Notes under the pieces: model-generated
The model's input: the letters and a program-made list of their open reading frames with translations, nothing else
Database searches by the model: none
What the model was told of the DNA's origin: nothing
Origin: Branchiostoma floridae
Lineage: Eukaryota; Chordata; Leptocardii; Amphioxiformes; Branchiostomatidae
Assembly (NCBI RefSeq): GCF_000003815.2
Contig: NC_049992.1
Coordinates: 16,346,378-16,410,377 of the forward strand
DNA length: 64,000 nt
Direction of reading: 5' to 3'
Position numbers and translations under genes: made by a program
Shown here: positions 1 to 12,193 of the stretch, one piece after another
How the letters are laid out: each line of letters opens with the position of its first letter
Position numbering within the stretch: the first letter of the stretch is position 1

Positions 1-1025
1 TTTCAGAAATAAAGAACGAATTTTCTTAAGTTGTGTGTACTTTGTTGTCTTCTATGTCATACTTATACGCATTGCGCAATACCTAGATGATAAAAAAAAA
101 TCGTCGAAAATAACAAAACAGTGGCACAATGAACGAACCCCGCAGTGCCGCACCGGTGCTCCAAGTTCAGTGAGATACCACCTTAAATCGCTTCCCACCT
201 ACGTCCATAATGCCTGGGTCTTTGAGGCGTCTAACATCTAAATTCCACCGGTGCACCGGGGGTGCCACCTTTACATTGGCTGTGTGTTCAAAGACTTGGA
301 AGAATGGGGCCAGACTTTGAAGAATAGAGCCAGAAATACCATGGAAAACCCTTTACAACTTCGTGTATGGGTGCCAAGACAGATTCATCACTTGCCACCT
401 GTCAGCACGCCAACAATGGGCTGAAAGTCAAGTTTAAATGGAGCGTGGAACTTCCGGAGTCCCTTCTCTATCGCCGAGGAGACGTGACGACGACCACGTG
501 CTGGGCCCTTTTTTTCGGGTCGCTCGTTTTCCCCCAGACTTGTGTTTCGCCGTCTTATTTTTCAGAAGACCATAGAAGTCTCTTTCAGAACCCACGGGGC
601 CTTGCTCATTCGTTCTGTGGAGTCTGTATAATAGAGACTAGTTGTTCGCTTAGGAAAGGAGGGATGATAACTTGTTTCATACATGAACGATGTGATCGAA
701 GTCAGTGGCTCGTTGAGGTGTGATGAACACATAATAAACGTTAAGAGGAATTGAAATGTAAATTGGAGATGAGAGGGGTCAGAAGACTGCTGTGAGATGT
801 TACCAGACTGATAAATTACTGGTACATGTATATGATTGTGGGTATCACAGGGAAGAAAACATATTGCTGTAGAGTATGTATATCTTTAAGGCTTTCTTTA
901 TTAAACAGAACCCGTGTTATGATCTGAACCTAGATATGACACCGAAGAAAGGTAGTGAACGTGAGGCTACTAAACCAGGCTCAGCCATTATCAACGGTTT
1001 AACCTTTTTATATCGTTGATTGCAG
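1..1025. other. Upstream flank or intron 1 of WFDC1-like gene, no gene supported
   Basis: I see no convincing coding exon, signal peptide or RNA gene here. The frame open at 367-723 has no family resemblance and no matching splice sites. The last bases form a 3' splice site (pyrimidine-rich tract, then ..gattgcag) serving the exon that starts at 1026. The missing signal-peptide exon of the WFDC1-like gene should lie here or left of the window; I could not find it. Confidence 0.5.
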
Positions 1026-1449
1026 GTCAGACCCCGTGAAGAGCATAGACCAACGCACAGCCAAGAGTCCCATCCGCACACGGGCCGTCCTCAGCATAGA
1101 AGGGTTAAACCTAACCGAGCCTTCCTCCGTGTGGAGCCAGAGTCCCAGAGACACAGACTGCTCAATCGGAAAGCCTTCTATCCAGACGACGACCGCTTTC
1201 CCGCCCCAGAGAGCCATCGGAAGGCCGTAGACGGGCCGACGAGGAAGGTGACGGGAGATGGCCGGGGAGAACCGCTGGAAGTGGGCGGGGACGAGTACCG
1301 CTGTCCGCCGCCGCTGACAGTGAACAAGCTCCGGAGGCGGGTGTGTCAGCAGACCAAGTGCGTGTCTGACTCGACGTGCGGCGCGGAGAGAAGATGCTGT
1401 TTTAACGGCTGTGTGTTCACCTGTTTGGACGCCGTGCCGCCTCCAGCAG
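1026..1449 (+). CDS. WFDC1: WFDC1-like exon with complete WAP four-disulfide core
   Basis: It begins phase 0 after ..attgcag and ends phase 1 at GCAG/gtaagg. The last 50 or so codons hold all eight WAP cysteines, beginning CPPPLTVNKLRRRVCQQTKC and ending CCFNGCVFTCLDAVPPPAG. The part before this is basic and low in complexity, with many Arg, His and Pro, and has no domain I recognise. The ending CLDAVPPP closely matches the vertebrate WFDC1 CLEAVPPP. Confidence 0.88.
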
Positions 1450-4400
1450 GTAAGGCCTATGTCACATTTTCATACTCTCCAAGCAGAGGTTAGGCTCCGA
1501 CACAGCAAAAAAAAATAATAAACTAGAAAGGCCGACATTTGCTTGGGTGCAAATACAGCATATTTCAGCCATACCCATTCCCACGCAACATTGGACTGTT
1601 CCAAGTCACCCCTGCGCAAAAATGCAATATTTTAACTGTAAGTTATCCCCAAAAGAGAACTAATATTGTGAATTGATTCCAGGTCAAAACAGAGCTTGCC
1701 CAATATGCCCCGGGCCCATATGGAAGAATATAATCTTCCACAGGAGCGCCTATGCATAACTGATTGGTTTTTAGAATTGCGGCAGCTCCTATTTTTCCGA
1801 GAGTGAAAAAAAACGCATCTTCCATTAAGATTTTCATCATGAAATTACATGACGCCATTCAACAATTTCCACTTCGATAACTAGGTCTAAATACCGTAAT
1901 AATCTCCTTGTGATGTGGGTACATTTATCATTGCAGTGAACTTTTTTTTAAGCAAGTAGCTATAGGGCATACATTTTGATAATTGTCAAGCAGGTGCAGG
2001 TACTGTGTAGTAGGAGTGTTTTTTTTTTTTTTCAAGCTAAAAACTTCAATCTTCTTCTTGTTTTGTATGAGCCATTATAAACGGAGACGTCTCGAATTTT
2101 TACAAGAATTTTACCACTCTGTCGCTTCATTTCTTTTCTGAAAAATCCCAGGACCAACAAGTTAATTTGATTTGGCTTTATCTGTATAACGTTATTTCAT
2201 TTTCCTTCGAATTCTTTGTTAAGTATATGCCCCTGCATACCACTGTTAAATTGTTTTACTTTGTATGCAATCCGCTGAGCCATCGGACGTAACATCCATT
2301 GGCATAATACCGGTCGGTTTACTGCAATTTCTCAAGCAATGCTAATTTGGCAAATGATCAACGCATCATTTTCTCCAGTTACATGTTGCTGTTACAGCTT
2401 ACCTTTGCCACTTCTTCTGTGTAAATTATTTTGTCTCTCTGGTCCTGCTAAAAACATAATATCGTAATTGGAACACACCGCGGAATTGCACGGAGAACGG
2501 GCGCGTGGTTGGAAGGGGGTGCACTATACCGGTCGAACGAAACACGGCACAATTAACTGCCGCTATGTACCTTTATTCATCCTCTGTTGTTCCTTTCTTT
2601 CCTGTTAGTAGTTGCACAAAACAAAAATCTGCATGAGCATACAAAAAGTCATGAGAAAATGGGCGTATACTGACAAGAATTTTCATTTAATTTTGGTCCG
2701 TCACAACCGCTATGACGTAAAACTTTACAGCTGGCCGTAGCATTAAAAATGGCGGGAAAATGGCGGCGTACGTTCAATTTGACCCATTCAGCCGTAGATC
2801 CGGGCTATTATGCAACGGTTCCTCACACTTTTATACGAGTTGTAGGTCACCAAAAGAAATTCAAGATTGCTGTTGAGTCATGCTCGTCTTGTGCCGTGAG
2901 CACATGTGATTATTATCTACAAATCTGGCGATGAACGTGACAGTGTGTTTGTCCCACGACGAGCTCGCCTGCCCCGAAAATGACCTGAAAACTTTTGGCC
3001 TTGTTGTCTTCGAATGCATTGTTATCGATGCTTTGTAAATTATGTATTGGACACCTAGATGTCTGAAGTGTGCATACCTCAGAAATAACTATTGTTGCAT
3101 GTGTAGATCTCTTTAAGTTCCACTATTTTTAATCGACCGGTATAAGGCTTATGACCGGTATTATGCCAATGCATGTTAATCTTGTCTGAGTGTTATAATT
3201 TCCTGCTCGTAGCGTGCGAGACCTGGAGGATAGGTGTTTCTACCTTGTTCGTGGGTTTCTTTTCGGAGGTCAGTGGTGATACTCTGGTACTGAGAGTGTT
3301 TTATTGGGCTCAAACTCTGGCAGTTTAAAGTTACTTACAATTTTAATGTACAAAGCTTACGTCAAAAAAGAACAACAACAATACTAGAAGTACCTACATT
3401 TGTTCGGGAAAAATACATCCATTCTCGCCACTGTCAAACTTACGTATCAAAACTAAACGCAAACTGTCCAATTTTCCCTGTCCAAATCTGCCGAAAATGA
3501 TTGATAGTGCCATGCGGAATGTTGGTAAAGTCATCGCCACTAACGTTCAATGCACGCGTACCGTCCGCTACCGCTCAAATGACCCTGTCTGAACTCCAAA
3601 TCCTCGCAAACTACAATTTCAAACCGGGCACAGGGCACCATATGGCAACTGTAAGGCTGTAATGTGCATCTGTTTGTGTATATACGGGATTGCAAGGCCC
3701 CGCTTATGAATATTAACTAGCATTCGCCTTTCTCGTCGCTGATTGGCTGGCGTCCATAAAGTAATTAACTCTCGCTCTCCCCAGACCGCTGGCACCTGGC
3801 ACGTGTGGGCTCTGGGGTCACTGGAGTTCACGGGAGAAGACCGAAAGAAAACCAATTTCCCCTCAGAAAAGTGCAGAAATTAATAATTTGAAATTGGTTT
3901 ATACCAAAAATTTTACTTGGATCATTTTACCAACTATCTAATGCCTATCTACACCAAATCTAAGGTCATTCCATTGTAATTCAAGGGAACAGGGGGCCAC
4001 AATATACAGTTTTGGTCAAAACATGACCTTTAAACTTCAATAAAATCATTTTAGAGGCAGATATGAATAAAATCAGAAAAACACACATTGGTATTGACCC
4101 ACTCTACCTTTGTGCTAAATTTCAGGTCATTCGGTCACGGAACGACGGAGATGAATCGCTTTGAAGATTTGACAGGAGAAAGAAAGAAAGAAAGAAACAT
4201 TACGAATACAATATATTTCACCATACCATATATGGTATGGCTGAAATATAAAAATGACAAAATAGAAAGCCTGATAAAAACGACTAAAAAACGTTGAAAA
4301 AACAGCCGGAGCCTAACCTCTGCTTGGAGAGTAACATTTTAAAACCGGGGCCCGTCCGGGCAGCTTTTGGGAGCGAAAAGTATAGTATAAACAATACAAA

Positions 4401-7400
4401 ACTACATAAGACGAATAGTCGCGGGTAATATTTGTGTATAGTCTTACATATACATTTCCATTTTTTAAATCAATACATTTTACTTTACCCTAACCGGACG
4501 TTTATACTTCTTTTCACCCCAGTGTTGGACTGGCTCGAACAGCCGAGTCCGCAGAGGAGCGCAGGTAAGATTTTCAAAAATCTGTACTAGCTACAGCGCC
4601 TCTTCGTAATTTGCTGTAGTCAAATCGAAGCGAGGAGAATAAATTGACCGAACCGTATGAAAATTTAATACCTGACGCGGGGCCGGGGACTCGGTTCTTT
4701 GCTAGAAAAACTCCAGTCGGGGTAAGATGAATATTCCCAGCTTGCCTCATTATAGGCAGCCTTGGGGTGGTCAACATAACATCCGCCGAGGTCGTGTGAG
4801 GACTGTGTATGTTTCAGACCACCTGATGTGTTCTCATGCCCGCTGCACGACCTCAGGTCTTGTTATGACTCTTATAAAAACACCTCAGACAGTCACACGG
4901 TGATGCCATACTGCAAAAGTGTGTTACCATTTAGAACCCGTGGTCACATATGACTTTGACTTTATTCAGATCCACTTTTAGCTAACAACATGACGCACCT
5001 GTCATTCTAGACCCTCGAGAGACACACGTGTAGGTAGGGTCCAGGGGTCTGTAGACTACAGATTCTGAGCTTTTTGAGGACAAGCAAGAATTTAACCGAC
5101 TTTATAAGAGTTTTGAAAGTTTAAGATTTTTAAGTGATCTTGAAACTCAGTCTTTACCAACTACGTGATAGGTGCTGACGGATCTGAAATCCAAACTTCG
5201 ACATTACTCTAGAAGTGAGGTCGCTAATCACTAGATCATCGTATGCTACACCTGTCTGAATAACGGGAAAAAACAACAGTCATATACTATCGACGACGTA
5301 TTGAAAACAAACATCTCAAACAATTCGATCCTTCGGACCCTTGCAGTGCCTAGAGGGAGGCACGTTTCCTTGCTGATTCAGTAGCAGGGTACATTTTTGT
5401 AGGCCAGGGAGGGAAGCTAGTCGTTCCATTTTCAACGTGCGCGATGGACCTCGTCCAACACTGAACGGACTCTACTCCACTTCCGAAAAACGGATGCAGA
5501 CCCAACCGAAATGTCCTTCCCAAGATTGAACCAAAGTTTCACAGTTGCCAACTATTTAAAGTGAAAGGCTGTCGCCAACTGAGCTGTATTTGACACCCGT
5601 CTCTATTAAAACAGTAAATATTCGGTAACTAGTGAATTTGTCTGATTTTCTCTGTCTCTCTTTGTTGCAGGTTATGCCTGGTTGGTGGCAGAGCCGGAAG
5701 AAGTTATGGGAGGCACGTAGATATACATGTCTTACCGCCTGCAGATTGGTATCTAGAATTAGTCATCATGCTGAATGGGCTCCCTTTGAAATGTACACAA
5801 AATCACATTGCGACACTTGCAGCAAACAGAGTGGGACAGGAACGTATTGTACGGTAATGAATGGTTACAATGGGGAGGGGGTTGCTTCAGAACTGAGACA
5901 TAAAAGCAACTAAAGCATAAACATGAACGATACGTGAATTATGCAGAATTTGTATGGGGAGACCTACGAATGACTACTCTTCTTTCTTCATCATAGTTTC
6001 TTTTAGAATGTGATTCAATCTTTTCTTGTGTCCAGTTCGGGCTTTTCGTAGCCTGGGAACCATCCGGGTAGCAGTTCTTTCTATGTTCGCTTCTGCTACT
6101 CGTCTGGGGAACAGTATACCAGTATTCAAACGTCTAAACGTCAGGTGGAATAGCAGATAAACGGCTGTATATAGTGTATAATAAACGTCCGAATGAACTA
6201 CTATCCGGATGGTACACTACGCTACCATACTGTGTCGACCTTTTAAATTCATGTTAGACTTTAGATGTCACTTTTTAATCTTCCTCAATAGTTCTGTTTT
6301 AGATTGAAATGAGATTTTATTACTGATGTATACATATATATATATATATATATGTGTGTGTGTAAATCCACACTTTTAAATTGTACAGCTGAGTGGGAAT
6401 ATTGTGACTATTATAATTTGATTAACGTACTTAGGCAGGGCCTTCCATTAAAATCTCTTGTGTACTTAGTACGAGGCAATTTAGTCTTAGGACTACGATC
6501 TTGTACATGACTTGTACATGTGTGTGTTTAATAAATAAACCAGTTCTCTCTCTCTCTCATGGTACCCAGGCTAGGCTTTTCGAGAATGTATAATCTCTCC
6601 ATGATTTCCACAGTTGAGACCTGTAGCACGACTACGGCTTCTCCAAACGACCTGCCACTCGAGTGTCCTCACGGGTACGTCTGCCATATCACCAACCAGG
6701 GGGACCCCAACAGTGACATCCCTAATGCAGGCATCTGTATCAAGGGACAAGGTATAGGGGACGATTCTGTTCTTCCTTTCATTGTCATCTTCTGAAGTAA
6801 ACTTGTAGAGCGTCCTCGTGTTCTTTTCTTCAGCCAATATTGTTGATCTTTGCAGATCTAGATTTTCAAGAACATCGCAACACTATACCGCCTGGGAAAG
6901 AAATTGTTAAAGGAAAAAATACATAGAAGGGCCCGAATTTCAGTGACGTTCGTACATTGAGTACGAAAATTGACATACCTAGTGCCTATGCTACTATCTG
7001 ATAATAACATAAGACATCGTGCGGTTTACGTTAGCAAAATTTGCAGAAAGATGAGAAAGAAACCAACTTTCCGACCATAGCTAAGAAACAAGCGGTCAAT
7101 GGAAACACTTTCTGTTTCCAAATTTGTGTTTCAGAAAGTTTTTTTTCGAAATGTCTCCGGAAGAAAAGCAGCCTCTGTTTGTTGTGTACTGTACTCGTAA
7201 CGTTCTCACGTCCCTGTTGTTTGTGGCTTCTTCATGCTTATGTGGCTTTTGCGCCCCCAGATTCACGTAAACAAGCACCTAACGATGAACACACATAACG
7301 ATAGAAAAACAATTCTGGTGTCGCCGTCTAGAATGTATCTGAAGGCACCTCACTTAAACAAATGCCAATTTTGTTTACTAGTCAGATGGATTGAATAAGG

Positions 7401-10400
7401 ATATACAAAATCACTGATGACTTCTTCCGTCTTTTTCGTCTCTTAAACTCTATGTGTTCTTACCTTTCAAAGACTTTCATCTAGTGATGTGTAGTAAAGA
7501 TGACTTAGCCCAAAGTAGATTGTAGCGTGTTCAGAATTGGTATGTTCTATAGAATGTAGAGTTAGTCTGGTGTTGCAGCAGTTTGTAAAGAAGTCGCAAG
7601 TTCGCTCCTGTAAACTACTATCGCACAGCCAGACTACTGGAAATTATTATGATTATGACTGTCATGTTAACGTTATTTCTGTTTGAATAGGAGAGGAGGA
7701 AGGAAGCGATTCTGAAAACGGTAAATTTCGACGAATTGTGTTGTGCGTGCCAGTAATCGCATGCCGACAAGTCCAAATTACTTTTAACACTTTTCATAAC
7801 CTATTTCTCACTCAGAAGATTAATTCTTTAAATGCATAGCAACTTTGATTAATTTAGAATCTTTGCTCCGAACTCTTTAATCAATATCACTGAGAAAATG
7901 TAATAAAATCCAATAAAAGCACATCGTTCAGTTTATCTAACGTTACAATGAAGACATTTTGAGATCACTCTACTAGTATAGAAAACGTGAGGATCATATT
8001 TTTCACATCCCCAGTCATCTTGATCCAAGCTCCATGTGTTATACCCGTTCACTGCCCAAGCCTTAACGTCATCGGTAAATAAATTGCAAGCAACCAAGTT
8101 GAACGTTAACCCTATTCAAATTCTGCAATGAGATACATGCGTGGGTGCCATTGATGTGCAAAATTGTGACATTGAATGCAAATCTACCACAAATTTGGTG
8201 TATGCATTGTTAAAAGCTCTAGTGATTTTTGGAAAACTGATAACGCACTTGGACAGTGAAGGGTTAATAACACTCGGCTTCCTTATCTACTTTCCTTGTT
8301 GGTTTCTGTCTGTTTGTGTGTGATATTTTCTGTTTGTGATATAGTAGCCGAAAGGTAGAGTATCAGTAAAATTTACTCAGCATTGAGAGCTTTGCCATTA
8401 GCGAATTTTTCCACACAACTTTCTCACTGACTTTTGCTTAACAACCTGTTTGCCGTTCAAGTAATGAAACTTTGTCCAAGTAAGTTTTCCGAAGACCTGT
8501 AAGCCATTCTTTTGGATACGACTGCCTTTATCTGGATAGCAATACAAAGAATTGGTAATACCTAAATCGAAAAGAGAATTCTTATCTAAAAATATTAATC
8601 TTCACAGTACTATAATGCATACATAATGAAAGAGCATACGCACACATGAATCAATTTATTGCTTACCAATAAGAGGCATTAACTAGAGAAAGAGAAAATT
8701 TCTGTCTTGTCACTTTTTTCTCTACGCAGATGACGAAAGTCCTCGCCAGTTCCGCCTTAGGTCAGGTCCAACTGACGACGGGAAAGGTAAGGTCCACTAT
8801 GTCTGGGTAACTTCAAGGCAGGATTAGAACAGTATGTTCGTGAACAGTCCACTACCTTGATAAAAGCTAAGAGGTCTTAGCCTGCCACCACCGAAAAGTA
8901 AGAAAACAGGTGATGCACAACGGANNNNNNNNNNNNNNNNNNNNNNNNNNNNNNNNNNNNNNNNNNNNNNNNNNNNNNNNNNNNNNNNNNNNNNNNNNNN
9001 NNNNNNNNNNNNNNNNNNNNNNNNCTACAGAATGTTTGGGCGGGCGAACCGTTATACTCTGAGTGGTTTAACATATTGCACAAAAGTTTAAGTTGAAGTC
9101 TAAAAGCCTTGAAATGGTTTCAATTAAATTCTAAACCCTCCTGAAGATCGTAAAAATGGTCTCTAAAGGAAAGGGTGGGGCACCGAGCCACCTTGAAGTT
9201 CGCCCTTTGCCTTGTCCATATTTACATTTGCGGCGTACATGTTTTCCAAATGGTCTTGCCAATGGTCTCTTTTTTAACTCTTCGTTTTTTTTAGGGCATA
9301 ACTATGGCTTCCAACAGGGTGGAGGTCATAACCGTTCTATCAGTAGGCCATTCTGGCCGATCTATAATGTTTTAGGATGTACTTTGAGCACTTATGCAGT
9401 ATTTAAGAATATCTCTTGGAGAGATGTCGTTTCATGCAACATGTACCATTGTGTCAAAATCCTAACATTTAACAGGTTCGTTACTCTGTTTCGTGGAAAT
9501 ATGGGGTCATTTTCAATCATTTTCCAACTTTCCTCTTGATCCACAGTGCGCCATGCACCGTTTACATTACCACGTAACAACATCTCTCTTTCTCTCTTCC
9601 TTCGTACATGTAAGTAGCTTCATGAAGTTGGTGTATCATAGAACAGGGTTCTCAAACCAAAACCTTGAAAACATTTACCTTGAGGCTGACGTTTCAGCAA
9701 CCTTCATCAGGATCTGAACTAACTGTACTACTTCTTGCCACATGCCCAGGCTGGTCATCTGGATCAGAAAATCTACTCCAGTCATGAACAGAAACGATAG
9801 CCTGGGACCTAGTCTTCCTAGGTTTATTCTATTTGTAAATGTACCCACCATTGGAAGCAGACTAAAGCTAACATGACCGGATTCCTGGCTACAGTGACAA
9901 GGGGGTGTGGGTGGGGATAAAGACTCAGTCATGTTTGGAACTGCATCTTTGCTGCAATGCCACCTAGCGGCAAGGAGTATAGTACAGTTCAGTCATGCCC
10001 TGACGAAGGTGTTCTCAAAATGTCAATGTCTGACCGTTTCCAAAACCATATCCAGTTGCTTGAGTAACTATTTTTTGGCGTATCTTATTACCTGGATGTC
10101 TAACCTACATCGACGTACCAGGTCTATGTTTTGTAGGTTGTGGTACAAGAACCCTATACTCCTTTCCATCATCTCTCTCTCTATACTACTGATAAGTAAC
10201 TCTCTAACCCACCACCATAGGTTGCATGGTGGAAGGACAGACTTACCGAAACAAACAGCTCTTCAGTTTCAACACACACATTTGGTAAGTCATTATTAAG
10301 CTCACTCCACTTCGATCACCTATGTCATCTCTTTCCATTGACGTACCTAGTTTCTGTATCATTTGTGTTAACAATATGTAGTAGTAAATGTATTATGTAC

Positions 10401-12193
10401 TCTTCCAACCATGCATCATCAATGGTTCAAACTAGGGGTCCAGGTCCAGAGGATGAGGTCCAGATCCGGATCTTGTTTGTAAATGGACAATACTCAAAAC
10501 AATGGTCCAGTTCCAATTCGCTACAAAGGAATCTGTTTCGTCGAGTATCCTACAACAAAATAACACTAACTGCCCCAGTTAGGTTAGACCATGTTTGAAT
10601 GTAGAAACTTCTTAAAAATGACTATCAACTCTCCTCTACTTCGCTCTTGCTATTTTCTTGGACAAATAAGTCTCAAAACATGCCTGCCGCCGTAGTGCCA
10701 GTGTAATCTGTTTACTTTGTAATTGGTACAACATCCGGTTCACTGAGTTTTTTCAGGTCCATTTTTCCGATCCGTTCCAAGAAGAAAAATTTTTTTTTAC
10801 CGGTACACTGTACCGGTACCCCACCCCTAGTTCAAAACAAAGATTAAAAAAGGATGTGGATCCTAATTTGGAGCAGAACTCTGGATTTAAGGCTGTCTAT
10901 GTACATTCATCACACATGGCATACTGTGTGAAAAAACTTGTCTGTACCAAAGTTACATGTACTTTCCCAACCCAATGTCAAAATGGTTAATGGACTGATG
11001 TACAAAGTTCAGGTCTAACCAGTTAACCATCCTGCAGGCTGCTTGTAACTTTGGGGCTGATTACTTCAACACAAATAAAACCAGCACCTGTTTGACTGGC
11101 GCTCCAAGCACTCGTTTCTCAACTCAAGGTTATACTCATGATGCTTTCTACAGCTGGTTCTGATTTTGTACTTATGTAGAGGGGCCACCCCATAAAAACC
11201 TCACTCAGGAGGTGGGGGTTTTAAGATCAGAAACCAAGATACATTTCTTAAAGACGTTTTCCAAGACGTTTGATCAACTTCAAGGTTTTTGAGACATAAT
11301 ACTTTATACCCACCTTTATACCCATCTTGTCTAAATCAAATCATGCACTTTTTAAACTTTTCAAAACCTGATATGTGTTTCAAGTCATTGCCAAAGTCAT
11401 GTGCATAAGTCATTTGAGGTCAACCTCCAGAAAAACTGGAATATGGTCTCTTTGAATGAACAAGAGTGAGCATAAACTAACAAGAATGGTGTATGTAACA
11501 AGGCTGAGGGTTGGCATTCTTCGGTAGTAGAGTTTTTTGTATGCAACCAAAGGAAATTACCTAGCATTGCTCTGATGGTAAGATAGAGTGAGCATAAACT
11601 AATGAGGACAGTGTATACATGTACTATTTGGAGCACAGCATTCTTGGGTATTAGACAGGTTTTTGTATGCAACCAAAGGAAAATTCCCTGGCATTTGTCA
11701 TCTGTGATATTTGTGTTCCAGCAAGTGCAGAAATGGAGGAGTTACCTGCGTGGTGGCAGACAATGTAGGTCAGTACTATCCACACAACATGCTTACTGAT
11801 ATTTGTTGTGCACTAGTTTGAGATTTTCACAGTGACTGCTTCACTGTGGGCCATTGCTGTACAATATGTGACTATAGCACTACTGCAAACTTAAAACCAC
11901 CACATCCCTACTGCAAAGATAAATCTGAAGGTGATAACTGAAACATACCAAAGCATGATTTCTAAACAGAAAGTAAAGATGCACAAATAAATGTTCCTTT
12001 ATCATGCAATTTTTGAGACTAAGTCATTGCTGATGAAAATCTATGAAAGTTTTAAGTAAGATTCCTTGGCACAAGCAATCATAACATAAGTCAATCTTGT
12101 TCCTTTACAGAAACCTTTGAAGGTTGGTTGGATGCAGCAGAGCTAGACTACAGTGTGGGAGAGGAGCCCAGCCTAGGTGCAGAGACAGTTTGA
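1026..12193 (+). CDS. WFDC1: WFDC1/ps20-like secreted WAP-domain protein (8 exons seen, 5' end missing)
   Basis: Exons joined in frame: 1026-1449, 4523-4564, 5671-5716, 6570-6751, 7691-7720, 8730-8786, 9295-9324, 12111-12193 (stop TGA at 12191). All introns are GT-AG and phases agree from exon to exon. The product has a basic N-terminal region, one WAP domain with eight cysteines in the family order (C..C-x4-C-x5-C-x5-CC-x3-C-x3-C), the motif VLDWL directly after it, then a second Cys block with ETCSTT and CPHGYVCH. This order is diagnostic of vertebrate WFDC1 (ps20, a secreted growth-modulating protein); WAP domains often inhibit proteases. The acidic tail from 7691 on is not like the vertebrate tail. 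The start codon and signal peptide are not seen. The 9295 and 12111 exons are the least certain. Confidence 0.85.
1475..4331. mobile_element. 2.86-kb segment bounded by terminal inverted repeats and TA duplications
   Basis: The left end CTCTCCAAGCAGAGGTTAGG (1475) and the right end are inverted copies over about 25 bases. A further match around the motif ATATTTCAGCCATACC lies about 90 bases inside each end. Both ends are flanked by TA (1473-1474 and 4332-4333), as for TA-targeting cut-and-paste elements. I see no transposase frame inside, so it is non-autonomous or decayed. It begins 25 bases after the donor of a WFDC1-like exon. Confidence 0.65.
2297..3171. mobile_element. Nested 875-bp element with 19-bp perfect inverted repeats
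   Basis: cattggcataataccggtc at 2297-2315 is repeated exactly in inverted orientation at 3153-3171. The pair sits inside the larger TIR element, so this is probably a later nested insertion. I could not define a target duplication, and no coding capacity is visible. Confidence 0.5.
4523..4564 (+). CDS. WFDC1: WFDC1-like exon, VLDWL motif
   Basis: This 42-nt exon runs from phase 1 to phase 1, after ..caccccag and before /gtaaga. It reads (G)VLDWLEQPSPQRSA, the counterpart of VLDWLVQPKP directly after the WAP domain in vertebrate WFDC1. Confidence 0.8.
4565..5670. other. WFDC1-like intron, nothing recognised
   Basis: No repeat, exon or RNA gene that I can support between the 4523-4564 and 5671-5716 exons. 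Confidence 0.5.
5671..5716 (+). CDS. WFDC1: WFDC1-like exon, GYAWLVAEPEEV
   Basis: It follows a strong pyrimidine tract (..tctctctttgttgcag) and reads GYAWLVAEPEEVMGG, like GNGWLLDGPEEVLQ of the vertebrate protein. The donor chosen is cac/gtagat at 5717, because it leaves two bases that join in frame to the next exon. No better GT is nearby, so this boundary is moderately certain. Confidence 0.7.
6328..6363. repeat. (TA)n(TG)n microsatellite
   Basis: An alternating TA run followed by TG repeats in a WFDC1-like intron. Confidence 0.9.
6570..6751 (+). CDS. WFDC1: WFDC1-like exon, second cysteine block
   Basis: The acceptor is a CT-repeat tract ending cccag at 6569. A nearer acceptor (ccacag at about 6612) would resemble the vertebrate protein more but breaks the frame. 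The exon holds ETCSTT and LECPHGYVCHITNQGD, then IPNAGICIKG, matching the vertebrate pattern of four cysteines with CPSGYECH and IPNRGQCVK. It ends phase 1 at CAAG/gtatag. Confidence 0.8.
7691..7720 (+). CDS. WFDC1: WFDC1-like small acidic exon
   Basis: A 30-nt exon, phase 1 to 1, between ..tttgaatag and /gtaaat. It reads GEEEGSDSEN. It is supported only by splice sites, phase and position, not by vertebrate similarity. Confidence 0.55.
8730..8786 (+). CDS. WFDC1: WFDC1-like exon, DDESPRQFRLRSG
   Basis: A 57-nt exon, phase 1 to 1, with a strong acceptor (..cttttttctctacgcag) and donor GGAAAG/gtaagg. It reads DDESPRQFRLRSGPTDDGK. It is charged and probably disordered, and occupies the place of the basic tail of vertebrate WFDC1. 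Confidence 0.65.
8925..9024. other. Assembly gap, 100 N
   Basis: Exactly 100 N, the usual placeholder for a gap of unknown size. It lies in an intron of the WFDC1-like gene, so a small exon could be hidden here. Confidence 0.97.
9295..9324 (+). CDS. WFDC1: Possible WFDC1-like small exon
   Basis: A 30-nt candidate, phase 1 to 1, after ..cttcgttttttttag, reading GHNYGFQQGG. The acceptor is strong but the donor (GGAG/gtcata) is poor. Leaving it out would not disturb the frame. Confidence 0.4.
11465..11700. repeat. Two-copy tandem repeat, about 122-bp unit
   Basis: The motifs agtgagcataaacta and tttttgtatgcaaccaaagg recur in the same order with a 122-base offset (11465 and 11587). The copies are diverged. 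The repeat lies just before the possible alternative last exon of the WFDC1-like gene. Confidence 0.75.
11722..11768 (+). CDS. Possible alternative last exon of the WFDC1-like gene
   Basis: After ..atttgtgttccag, the phase-1 frame reads ASAEMEELPAWWQTM and reaches TAG at 11766-11768. It cannot be an internal exon joined to 12111, because every usable donor gives a stop in the next exon. An alternative ending or chance are the remaining options. Confidence 0.25.
12111..12193 (+). CDS. WFDC1: WFDC1-like terminal exon
   Basis: The acceptor is ..cttgttcctttacag. Entering in phase 1 the exon reads ETFEGWLDAAELDYSV, then a short acidic end and TGA at 12191-12193. An AATAAA lies 27 bases after the stop, which fits a last exon. 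Confidence 0.6.

Noticed and set aside
367-723. 118-codon frame as first exon of the WFDC1-like gene
   Set aside because: No signal peptide, no donor in a fitting phase, and no similarity to WFDC1.
11722-11768. Internal WFDC1-like exon
   Set aside because: All phase combinations with the neighbouring exons lead to a stop; kept only as a possible alternative last exon.
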